Source: Desertimonas sp963772825
GTDB taxonomy: Bacteria > Actinomycetota > Acidimicrobiia > Acidimicrobiales > Ilumatobacteraceae
Length of the DNA stretch: 64,000 bases
Direction: 5' to 3'
Assembly: GCA_963772825.1 (NCBI GenBank)
Contig: CAVYYX010000017.1
Span: 124,001-188,000 of the forward strand
A program made the position numbers and the translations under genes. Below the pieces are notes generated by a model that saw only the letters and a program-made list of their open reading frames with translations, did not search any database and had not been told where the DNA came from. Below, piece after piece: positions 50,929 to 58,795 of the stretch (the first letter of the stretch is position 1; every line of letters starts with the position of its first letter).

Positions 50929-52061
50929 GCAGGATGTCCCGTCGTTACACGCGCGACGATCGAGCCGACAGCATCTACCAATACCTCGTCGTCGACGTGC
51001 CCGCTGGTGCCGCCGCCATCGACGTCACGCTCGACTACGACCGCACCGAGACGATCCTCGACCTCGGGCTGATCGGGCCCGACCGCTTCTGCGGCTGGTC
51101 GGGATCGGAGCGCACGAACGTCGTCGTGACCGAGGAGTGGGCGACACCGGGATACCTCCCTGGGGTCGTCGGCGGACCGTGGCAGGTGGTCCTCGGCCTC
51201 TACCGTGTCGCTCCCGGTGGGGTCGACGTCTCGATCGATATCGCCACTCCCGACCGTCGGCCGGCTGCCCCGAAACCACCGCCGTTGCCGCCCCGTCCGG
51301 AGCGCCCGCCCCGTCGGGAGCTGCCGGCCGCACCCGGTCACGAGTGGCTCGCCGGTGACTTCCACAGTCACACGGTGCACTCCGACGGATCGTTGGAGAT
51401 CGTCGAGTTGGCTGCCCGGGCTGCCGCACGGGGCCTTGACCTTCTCGCGGTCACCGATCACAACACGGTCAGTCACCATGCGCACCTGGCCGCTGCCGGC
51501 GACCACGCCGGGATCCTCCTCGTGCCCGGGCAGGAAGTGACGACCGACGTCGGTCATGCCAACTGTTTCGGCGACATCGGATGGGTCGACTTTCGGGACC
51601 CGCCGGACCGCTGGCAAGCGCAGGCCACGGAACGCGGCGGGCTGATGGCGGTGAACCACCCGTGGGCGTGGGACTGCGCCTGGCGGATGCCGTTGACCCA
51701 GCCGGCCGACCTCGTCGAGATGTGGCACTGGACGTGGGACCGCCACGACTCCACCGCGCTGACCGATTGGCCGTCGTTCGGGCAGCGGGCGATCGGAGGC
51801 AGCGATTTCCATCGCCCGGGCTCCGACGGCGAGCCGGGTGCCCCGACGACGTGGCTGGAGTGCGCCGACCGCTCGGTGGACGCCGTCCTCGACGCCCTGC
51901 GCCACGGGCGCATCGCGATCAGCGCCTCACCCGACGGCCCGGTGCTCATCCGCGACGGCGACGACTTCGTCACGATCGACGCCGATGGCTGCGACCTCGT
52001 CACCGCCGACGGCGCGGGTTGGCTCGTCGCCGACGACCGTGTCGCCGCCTTCTGCCCCTGA
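50925..52061 (+). CDS. PHP-domain phosphoesterase (CehA/McbA-like)
   Basis: This 378-residue protein has an N-terminal beta-sandwich of about 115 residues (YQYLVVDVPAGAAAIDVTLD), a Pro-rich linker, and a PHP metallo-phosphoesterase domain: GDFHSHTVHSDGSLE (His147, His149), LLAVTDHNTVSHHAHLA, PGQEVTTDVGHANCFG, GGLMAVNHPWAWDCAW and AIGGSDFHRPG. It would hydrolyse a phosphoester or phosphodiester using two or three metals. No signal peptide is seen. Being the last gene of an importer operon, coupled to the ATPase, it probably acts on the imported compound, for example a glycerophosphodiester or sugar phosphate. Confidence 0.86.
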   Translation: MSRMSRRYTRDDRADSIYQYLVVDVPAGAAAIDVTLDYDRTETILDLGLIGPDRFCGWSGSERTNVVVTEEWATPGYLPGVVGGPWQVVLGLYRVAPGGVDVSIDIATPDRRPAAPKPPPLPPRPERPPRRELPAAPGHEWLAGDFHSHTVHSDGSLEIVELAARAAARGLDLLAVTDHNTVSHHAHLAAAGDHAGILLVPGQEVTTDVGHANCFGDIGWVDFRDPPDRWQAQATERGGLMAVNHPWAWDCAWRMPLTQPADLVEMWHWTWDRHDSTALTDWPSFGQRAIGGSDFHRPGSDGEPGAPTTWLECADRSVDAVLDALRHGRIAISASPDGPVLIRDGDDFVTIDADGCDLVTADGAGWLVADDRVAAFCP

Positions 52062-52064
52062 CCC

Positions 52065-52145
52065 ATTGGAGTGTTTGCTGCCGACGGAGTGTCAGGTGTC
52101 GAGAACCCCGGCAGGTGACACTCCATCGACACGAAACACTCCAAT
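52065..52145 (+). repeat. Nested-palindrome repeat A, copy 3
   Basis: ATTGGAGTGTTT (52065-52076) pairs with AAACACTCCAAT (52134-52145), and inside GGAGTGTCA (52086-52094) pairs with TGACACTCC (52116-52124). The element begins 3 nt after the stop of the PHP gene and is the most regular copy of the family. Confidence 0.85.
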
Positions 52146-52172
52146 CTGAGAAGGCCGATACCGTCGGGGGGC

Positions 52173-53036
52173 GTGACCGCGTACGCACCGTGGGTCGGGG
52201 GGCCGTTCATGTGGCGGCTCGGCCTGCGCCCGCTCGATCTCGCCGACTGGATCGAGCTCGACGCCAACTACGCCGCCGACCTCGCCGTCAAGGCGACGGT
52301 GCGCCGCGAGCATCCCGACACCGTGTTCGTTGCGCTTCCCGACGCGTCGGCGGCCTGCGACGAGGTTCTCGCCACCCTCGTCGACCACCTCATCGACACC
52401 TGGCCGCACCACTTCCAGCGCCAGGGCGACATCGTCCACAACGTCCTGACCGGAGAGCAGGTCGGCGTCGATGGCTCACTTCATCCGCTCGACGCGGCGA
52501 GCCGCCTCGTCCAGGAGGACCTCGTCGTGATGATCGAACGCCATGGCGAGCTGGTGTTCGGTGCCGGCTCGGTGTGCTTCCCGAACCGCTGGGACCTGCG
52601 CTCCAAGCTCGGGCTCCCGTTGCGCGAGGTGCACGCCCCCGTCAGCCTGCTCAATGAGCAACTCGGCGACACGATCGACAGGTTCTTCGACCGCTTGACC
52701 CCGGACCGCAGCTTCTGGCGACTCGGCTGGGGCGTGCTCGACAGCGTCGACCTCTATCAGCCGCTCGATGGCACTGCCGCGCCACGGCCAGCCACACCGG
52801 GGCCGGGCGACCTCGTCGTCCGCGTCGAGCGCGAGACGTTGCGGCGTTTCCCGCGCACCGGCTGCGTGCTGTTCACGATTCGCACCCACCTCGCCAAGGC
52901 CGCCGAGCTCGCCGCCGACCCCCGGCACGGACCGGTGATCGCCGAAGCGCTGGCCGCCATGCCCCCGGCCGTACGCCAGTACAAGCAGGTCGATCGAGTC
53001 ACGGCGGCAGTCGCCGAACTGTTCGCGGCGACCTGA
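52173..53036 (+). CDS. DUF3445 family protein (heme-dependent oxidative N-demethylase-like)
   Basis: This 287-residue protein has the DUF3445 blocks LVQEDLVVMIERHGELVFGA, SVCFPNRWDLRSKLGLPLRE, VHAPVSLLNEQLGDTIDRFF and RVERETLRRFPRTGCVLFTI. The family includes a heme-dependent oxidative N-demethylase subunit; most members are uncharacterised and act on small amines or are annotated only as DUF3445. No other subunit genes are near, so a stand-alone role is likely. Start GTG 52173. TACCGT stands 8 nt upstream. Confidence 0.85.
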   Translation: MTAYAPWVGGPFMWRLGLRPLDLADWIELDANYAADLAVKATVRREHPDTVFVALPDASAACDEVLATLVDHLIDTWPHHFQRQGDIVHNVLTGEQVGVDGSLHPLDAASRLVQEDLVVMIERHGELVFGAGSVCFPNRWDLRSKLGLPLREVHAPVSLLNEQLGDTIDRFFDRLTPDRSFWRLGWGVLDSVDLYQPLDGTAAPRPATPGPGDLVVRVERETLRRFPRTGCVLFTIRTHLAKAAELAADPRHGPVIAEALAAMPPAVRQYKQVDRVTAAVAELFAAT

Positions 53037-53092
53037 TCCGGCGTCACCCGCTGGCGTACACGGCGCACCACCAGATTCGCCCGTTGAAGCGA

Positions 53093-53134
53093 CTTGATAT
53101 GACGTGACTCAACATTTCTTCTCGTCGGTACACT
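53093..53134 (+). promoter_or_regulatory. HAIR element and leaderless promoter of clpB
   Basis: CTTGATA-N7-ACTCAAC (53093-53113) matches the HspR-binding HAIR consensus with a few changes. TACACT (53129-53134) follows, and the clpB ATG is 6 nt after it, so the transcript is probably leaderless. The HAIR site covers the -35 region, which suits repression by HspR encoded at 34466. Confidence 0.8.
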
Positions 53135-53140
53135 TGCTAC

Positions 53141-55624
53141 ATGGCCCTCGACCCCAAGAAGTGGACGTTGAAGTCCCAGGAAGCGATCGGTGCGGCGGTT
53201 GACCTGGCGAAGAGCAACTCGAATCCGGAGCTGACCCCCGACCACCTGCTCGCGGCGATCACCCGGCAGGACGACACGATCGTTCCGGCCGTTCTGGCAC
53301 GGCTCGGCCAGGCGCCATTGATGATCCGCAATCGTGCCGACGAGGCGGTCTCCCGGCTCCCCAAGGCCTACGGCGGCGACGAGCCCCGCCTCGGGCGCGA
53401 GGTCAACACGGTCTTCGACGACGCCCAGCGGGTCCAGTCCGAACTCCGCGACGACTTCTTGTCGGTCGAGCACCTGCTGCTGGCGATGAGCGACCGTCTC
53501 GGCGTCGAGCGCGAGGAGATGCTGCAGGCCCTTGCCGAGGTGCGCGGTTCGCACCGTGTCACCTCGCAGAATCCCGAGGACCAGTTCCAGGCGTTGGAGC
53601 GCTACGGGCAGGACCTCACCGCACGAGCGCGCGAGGGCAAGATCGACCCCGTCATCGGACGCGACGACGAGATCCGCCGGGTCATCCAGGTGCTGTCGCG
53701 GCGGACCAAGAACAACCCCGTGCTGATCGGTGAACCGGGCGTCGGCAAGACGGCGATCGTCGAAGGGCTCGCCCGGCGGATCGCCGACGGCGATGTCCCA
53801 GAAGGACTCAAGAACAAGCGCCTCGTGGCCCTCGACCTGTCGTCGATGGTCGCCGGGGCCAAGTACCGAGGCGAGTTCGAGGAGCGGCTCAAGGCCGTGC
53901 TCAAAGAGATCACCGACGCCGCCGGCGAGATCATCACGTTCGTCGACGAGCTACACACGATCGTCGGCGCCGGCGCCGCGGAAGGGGCGATGGATGCCGG
54001 CAACATGATCAAGCCGATGCTCGCCCGCGGTGAGCTGCGGATGATCGGCGCCACGACGCTCGACGAGTTCCGCAAGTACGTCGAGAAGGACCCGGCACTC
54101 GAACGTCGCTTCCAGCAGGTCTACGTGTCCGAGCCGAGCGTCGAGGACACGGTCGGCATCCTGCGCGGGCTCAAGGAGCGCTACGAGGTGCACCACGGCG
54201 TGCGGATCCAGGACTCCGCGCTGATCGCCGCAGCCGTGCTCTCCAACCGCTATCTCACCAATCGCTTCCTGCCGGACAAGGCCATCGATCTCGTCGACGA
54301 GGCGGCGAGCAAGCTGCGCATCGAGATCGATTCGATGCCGACGGAGATCGACGTCGTCGAACGGCGGATCCTTCAGTTGGAGATCGAACAGGTCGCTCTG
54401 GAGAAGGAGTCCGACGACGTCAGCAAGACGCGCCTCGAATCGCTACGCGACGAACTCGCCCAGCTCAACGCCGACGTGGCCACGAAGAAGAAGCACTGGG
54501 AGGCGGAGAAGGAGGCGATCGCCGCCATCCGCACGTTGAAGGAAGAGCTCGAGCAACTACGCACGCAGCTGGAGCGCGAAGCCGATCTCAACGTCGCCGC
54601 GGAGATCCGCTACGGGCGGATCCCCGAGCTCGAACAGCGCATCGCCGACGCCACCGCCCACCTCGACGAACTGCAGCACGAGAACCGCATGCTCAAAGAG
54701 GAGGTCGATGCCGAGGACATCGCCGAGGTCGTGTCGAAGTGGACCGGCGTCCCGGTGAGCCGGCTGATGGAGGCGGAGGCGGCCAAGCTGATCCACCTCG
54801 AAGACCACCTCCATGAGCGCGTCATCGGCCAGGAGGATGCGGTCACGGCGGTCGCCAATGCCATCCGGCGCAGCCGTGCCGGACTGTCCGACCCGCACCG
54901 GCCGATCGGCTCGTTCCTGTTCCTCGGCCCGACTGGAGTCGGCAAGACCGAGCTGGCCAGGGCGCTCGCCGAGTTCCTGTTCGACGACGAGCAGGCGACG
55001 GTCCGCATCGACATGAGCGAGTACATGGAGAAGTTCTCGGTGAGCCGTCTGATCGGTGCTCCGCCTGGGTACGTCGGCTACGACGAGGGCGGCCAGCTCA
55101 CCGAAGCGGTGCGCCGGCGTCCGTACTCGGTGGTGCTGCTGGACGAGATCGAAAAGGCCCATCCCGATGTGTTCAACGTGCTGTTGCAAGTGCTCGACGA
55201 CGGGCGTCTCACCGATGGGCAGGGGCGCACCGTCGACTTCACGAACAGCGTGTTGATCATGACGAGCAACCTGCCTGGCGATCCGCTCGACTTCTTCAAG
55301 CCGGAGTTCATCAACCGCGTCGACGACATCATTCGCTTCCGCTCTCTGACCCCGGAGGACCTCACGAGCATCGTCGAGCTGCAGTTGGCCGTCTGGCGCG
55401 ATCGGCTCGCCCAGCGGCGGATCGGCCTCGAGGTCAGCGACGAGGCGATGAAGCTTCTCGCCACCGAGGGCTTCGACCCGGCGTTCGGCGCCCGCCCGCT
55501 GAAGCGGGTGATCCAGCGCGAGATCGGCGACCCGGCGGCGATGCTGCTGCTCGACGGCAAGGTGGCCGACGGCGGCACGATCACCGTCGACGTTGCCGAC
55601 GGTCAGCTCACCGTCACCGCCTGA
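53141..55624 (+). CDS. clpB: ATP-dependent chaperone ClpB
   Basis: This 827-residue Hsp100 disaggregase has an N-domain (ELTPDHLLAAITRQDDTIVP), first AAA+ domain (LIGEPGVGKTAIVEGLARRI, pore KYRGEFEERLK), a middle coiled-coil domain (about residues 395-525), and second AAA+ domain (LFLGPTGVGKTELARALAEF, pore GAPPGYVGYDEGGQLTEAV). Between IMTSNLPGDPLD and FFKPEFINRVDD about 20 residues found in E. coli ClpB are missing. It works with the DnaK system on aggregates and is under HspR control through the HAIR site upstream. Confidence 0.97.
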   Translation: MALDPKKWTLKSQEAIGAAVDLAKSNSNPELTPDHLLAAITRQDDTIVPAVLARLGQAPLMIRNRADEAVSRLPKAYGGDEPRLGREVNTVFDDAQRVQSELRDDFLSVEHLLLAMSDRLGVEREEMLQALAEVRGSHRVTSQNPEDQFQALERYGQDLTARAREGKIDPVIGRDDEIRRVIQVLSRRTKNNPVLIGEPGVGKTAIVEGLARRIADGDVPEGLKNKRLVALDLSSMVAGAKYRGEFEERLKAVLKEITDAAGEIITFVDELHTIVGAGAAEGAMDAGNMIKPMLARGELRMIGATTLDEFRKYVEKDPALERRFQQVYVSEPSVEDTVGILRGLKERYEVHHGVRIQDSALIAAAVLSNRYLTNRFLPDKAIDLVDEAASKLRIEIDSMPTEIDVVERRILQLEIEQVALEKESDDVSKTRLESLRDELAQLNADVATKKKHWEAEKEAIAAIRTLKEELEQLRTQLEREADLNVAAEIRYGRIPELEQRIADATAHLDELQHENRMLKEEVDAEDIAEVVSKWTGVPVSRLMEAEAAKLIHLEDHLHERVIGQEDAVTAVANAIRRSRAGLSDPHRPIGSFLFLGPTGVGKTELARALAEFLFDDEQATVRIDMSEYMEKFSVSRLIGAPPGYVGYDEGGQLTEAVRRRPYSVVLLDEIEKAHPDVFNVLLQVLDDGRLTDGQGRTVDFTNSVLIMTSNLPGDPLDFFKPEFINRVDDIIRFRSLTPEDLTSIVELQLAVWRDRLAQRRIGLEVSDEAMKLLATEGFDPAFGARPLKRVIQREIGDPAAMLLLDGKVADGGTITVDVADGQLTVTA

Positions 55625-55669
55625 GCGTCTGTGTCAGCCTGACGACTCAGATCGCGTCGCCCGGCAGAC

Positions 55670-56014
55670 TCAAACCAGCGACGCCGACACCATGAACGGG
55701 TTTCCCTCGGTGTCGACGACGTCCGCGAGCCGGATGCCCTCCTCGGCGCGATCCTCGGGTCCCGAACGCACCGCGCCGCCGGCGGCGACGATCTCGGCGC
55801 AAGCGGCGTCGACATCGCTGACCCGCAAACCGAGCTGCGCAACGCTCACCGGCCCACCACCACCGTGCAGAGCGATCACGGTCGTGCCGGAGAGCAGCTC
55901 GCTCCAGAACGGTGACGTGCTGCGGGCTTCGAGCCCGACTCCGTCGCGCCAGAACGACAGGCCTCGATCCATGTCCTCGGCCATCAACATCACCATCGTC
56001 TCAGTGATCTCCAT
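55670..56014 (-). CDS. VOC/glyoxalase-fold protein
   Basis: This 114-residue single VOC domain has ITETMVMLMAEDMDRGLSFW at the start, VIALHGGGGPVSVAQLGLRV in the middle, and LADVVDTEGNPFMVSAS at the end, the standard beta-alpha-beta-beta-beta pair. A metal-binding His (ALHGG) and Glu (DTEGN) are present. The reaction is unknown; such proteins act as lyases, dioxygenases or resistance proteins. It converges with clpB. Confidence 0.8.
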   Translation of the reverse strand: MEITETMVMLMAEDMDRGLSFWRDGVGLEARSTSPFWSELLSGTTVIALHGGGGPVSVAQLGLRVSDVDAACAEIVAAGGAVRSGPEDRAEEGIRLADVVDTEGNPFMVSASLV

Positions 56015-56063
56015 GGTCCGAGGCTAGATCCGTTCAATCGGGCAGTCGACGGGTCGCAGCGCG

Positions 56064-57380
56064 TCACGTCGCCCGGCGGCGAATGGCGGCGGCATGGGCC
56101 GGGAAACCCTCGTGGTCGGCGAGGGCGACGATCGAGGGTGCCATTCGCGTGAGCGCCGTCGCGTCGGCGTGGGCGACGGCGGTGCGCTTGAGGAAGGTCA
56201 TCGCGGTGATCCCGGATGAGACGTGGGCGAAACCTGACGTCGGCAACGAGGCGGGACAGCCGATCACGAAATTGGCGGCGCTGAACGGGGTGTGCTGGCC
56301 GACGAGGATCTCCCCGGCGTTGACGATGGCGTCGACGGTGTCGCTCTCGATCGACGAGTCGACGGCCACCTGCAGATGCTCAGGGGCGATGCGGTTGGCC
56401 ACGGCGACGGCTTCGTCGAGGTCGGCGGTGACGACGCACCCGCCGTTGACGCCGAGGGCGGCGCGGGCGGCGTCCGCCCGCACGCGGGGAAGCTCGGCGA
56501 GTTGGACCTCGAGCTCGGCATCGACGGCCAGGCCCAGCGCTTCGTCGGGCGTGATCATCACGACCGTGGAGTCGACGCCGTGCTCGGCCTCGATCAGCAG
56601 ATCGGCGGCGAGACGTTGTGGGTCGGCGCTGCTGTCGGCGATGACCACGCTCTCGGTCGGGCCGAGGAGCATCATCGTCGTCAGCCCGTGGCGCTGCATC
56701 TCGATCTGGGCGAGCGTCACGGCCGGCGATCCCGGTCCGACGACCATCCGTACCTGAGGGATCGACTCGGTGCCGAACCCGAGCGCGGCGATCCCCGCCG
56801 GTCCGTTGACCCGGAAGACGTCGCTGACCCCGAGCTTGCGACACACCACGAGCACCGCGGCGTCGACCGCTCCGTCGGCGTGCCCGGGGATCGGCGGGCT
56901 GACGAGGACGATCTGCGACACCCCAGCGACCACCGCCGGAGTCGCCAGCTGGTAGGCGACGCTCGGATAGCTCGCCTTGCCGGACGGGACGAACAGCCCG
57001 ACGGATGCCAGCGGCGTGAGCTTCTCGCCGACGACGAGGCCGGGTTCGGCCTCGAAGCTCCAATCGGTGAGCCGGGCGAGCTGGTGCTCGCTGAACGCCG
57101 TGATGTGGCTGATCGCATCGTCGATCGCTGCGTCGACGTCCGGAGACACCGCCGCCCGGGCGATCTCGTCAGCGGTCACGCGCAGCCGGTCGGGGGTGAT
57201 CGACACGCCGTCGAAGCGGGCGAGGGCGTCGCACACGGCGGCGTCGCCGCGGGTCCGCACCTCCTCGAGCAACCGACCGATCGACAGTCGCAGATCTGGG
57301 TCGAAGATCGCGTCGAGCCCGCGTCCAAAGAGCGCCTCCCGATCGGCCTCGTCCATGTCGGCCCACCGCGCCGTTCGCAT
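56064..57380 (-). CDS. Histidinol-dehydrogenase-family protein with altered zinc ligands
   Basis: This 438-residue protein follows the HisD fold throughout (ASVGLFVPSGKASYPSVAYQ, VGPGSPAVTLAQIEMQR, NRIAPEHLQVAVDSSIES with the catalytic Glu334-His335). Of the four zinc ligands of E. coli HisD (Gln259, His262, Asp360, His419), the equivalent positions read Glu264, His267, Asn370 and His429, and the usual NHVLPT is ASLPT. It has no other his genes near it. It may therefore oxidise another alcohol rather than histidinol. ATG 57380 is used; GTG 57392, 7 nt after TACCGT, is also possible. Confidence 0.85.
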   Translation of the reverse strand: MRTARWADMDEADREALFGRGLDAIFDPDLRLSIGRLLEEVRTRGDAAVCDALARFDGVSITPDRLRVTADEIARAAVSPDVDAAIDDAISHITAFSEHQLARLTDWSFEAEPGLVVGEKLTPLASVGLFVPSGKASYPSVAYQLATPAVVAGVSQIVLVSPPIPGHADGAVDAAVLVVCRKLGVSDVFRVNGPAGIAALGFGTESIPQVRMVVGPGSPAVTLAQIEMQRHGLTTMMLLGPTESVVIADSSADPQRLAADLLIEAEHGVDSTVVMITPDEALGLAVDAELEVQLAELPRVRADAARAALGVNGGCVVTADLDEAVAVANRIAPEHLQVAVDSSIESDTVDAIVNAGEILVGQHTPFSAANFVIGCPASLPTSGFAHVSSGITAMTFLKRTAVAHADATALTRMAPSIVALADHEGFPAHAAAIRRRAT

Positions 57381-57418
57381 GATCGCCGTCACCGGCCAGA
57401 CGGTATCGGCTCCGAGAT

Positions 57419-57491
57419 CGGAGTGTTTGCTGCATTGGCGTGCACGTGCTGACACGCCCGCGCTAAACACTCGGTGGCCGCAAACACTCCG
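57419..57491 (+). repeat. Nested-palindrome repeat A, copy 4
   Basis: CGGAGTGTTTGC (57419-57430) and GCAAACACTCCG (57480-57491) form a perfect 12-bp outer arm. Inside, TTGGCGTGCACGTG and CACGCCCGC form weaker pairs. This copy is in a divergent intergenic region between the HisD-like gene and purA, unlike the other copies, which sit at gene ends. Confidence 0.72.
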
Positions 57492-57523
57492 GTGGGAGCG
57501 GGGACGGCTAGCGTCGACGGCCC

Positions 57524-58795
57524 GTGCCGGTCACCGTCGTCGTCGGGGCTCAGTGGGGCGATGAGGGCAAGGCCAAGGTCATCGACCTGCTGGCCAAGGA
57601 ACACGGCTACGTCGTCCGCTACCAGGGTGGCCACAACGCCGGGCACACCGTCGTCGCCGGCGGCGAGCGCTACGCCCTGCAGCTGACCCCGAGCGGGATC
57701 CTCTACGACCACGTCATCCCCGTGATCGCCAACGGCGTCGTCGTCGACCTGCCGACGCTGTTCGCCGAGATCGACGCGCTCACCGAACGCGGCATCTCGT
57801 GCGACCGGCTCCAAGTATCGAGCCGGGCGCACCTCATCTTCCCGTGGCACCAGGCCCACGACGCCATCGCCGAGGCGCTGCGTGGCGACGACAAGATCGG
57901 CACGACGCTCAAGGGGATCGGCCCGGCCTACGCCGACAAGGCTCGCCGCGTCGGCATCCGCGCCGGGGACGTGCTCGACCCCCGGCGCTTCAGCGAGCTC
58001 GTCCGCGCCAGGGCGATCGCCGAGAACCGCCAGCTCACCGACGGCGGCGCCGAGGCGCTGGACGTCGACGAGGTGGTCACGACGTTCGATGCCCTCGGAT
58101 CGCGCCTGGCCCCCTATGTCACCGACACGGTCAGCCTGCTCCATGACGCCCTCGCCGCCGGCGCCCACCTGCTGCTCGAAGGCGCCCAGGCGACGTTCCT
58201 CGATCTCGACCACGGCACCTACCCGTACGTCACCTCCTCGAACCCGACAGCGGGCGGGGCGTGCACCGGCACCGGCCTCGGGCCCCGCGAGATCGACCGC
58301 ATCGTCGGGATCACCAAGGCCTACACCACGCGGGTTGGCGCCGGACCGTTCCCCACCGAGCTGACCGACGCCGACGGCGACCGGCTCGTCGACGTCGGCC
58401 GCGAATTCGGGACGGTCACCGGGCGACGCCGTCGCGCCGGCTGGCTCGACTGTGTGATGCTGCGCCACGCCGTGCGCCTCAACAGCCTGACGGAGCTGGC
58501 GGTCACCAAGCTCGACGTGCTGGACGGCTTCGAAAGCGTCAAGGTGTGCACCGGGTACCACCTCGACGGGGCGGCCTTGCCGGCCTATCCGGACCGCGTC
58601 GACGTCCTCGCCCGAGTCGAGCCGGTCTACGAGACGCTGCCCGGCTGGGGCATCGGGCTCGGCGGCGTGCGTGAGCCGGGCGCCCTGCCCGATGGTGCCC
58701 GCCAGTTGATCGAACTGATCGAGACCCAGGTCGGTGTCCCCGTCCGCGTCGTCGGCGTCGGCGCCGAGCGCGACGACTACCTCATCTGGCAATGA
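57524..58795 (+). CDS. purA: Adenylosuccinate synthetase
   Basis: This 423-residue enzyme joins IMP and aspartate with GTP on the way to AMP. VTVVVGAQWGDEGKAKVIDL, VRYQGGHNAGHTVVAGGERY, GTTLKGIGPAYADKARRVG and SSNPTAGGACTGTGLGPREI are diagnostic. The P-loop-like GDEGKGK of most PurA is GDEGKAK here. GTG 57524 is the start. Its stop lies 1 nt after the purB ATG region (overlap 4 bp), so the two steps from IMP to AMP are co-translated. Confidence 0.97.
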   Translation: MPVTVVVGAQWGDEGKAKVIDLLAKEHGYVVRYQGGHNAGHTVVAGGERYALQLTPSGILYDHVIPVIANGVVVDLPTLFAEIDALTERGISCDRLQVSSRAHLIFPWHQAHDAIAEALRGDDKIGTTLKGIGPAYADKARRVGIRAGDVLDPRRFSELVRARAIAENRQLTDGGAEALDVDEVVTTFDALGSRLAPYVTDTVSLLHDALAAGAHLLLEGAQATFLDLDHGTYPYVTSSNPTAGGACTGTGLGPREIDRIVGITKAYTTRVGAGPFPTELTDADGDRLVDVGREFGTVTGRRRRAGWLDCVMLRHAVRLNSLTELAVTKLDVLDGFESVKVCTGYHLDGAALPAYPDRVDVLARVEPVYETLPGWGIGLGGVREPGALPDGARQLIELIETQVGVPVRVVGVGAERDDYLIWQ

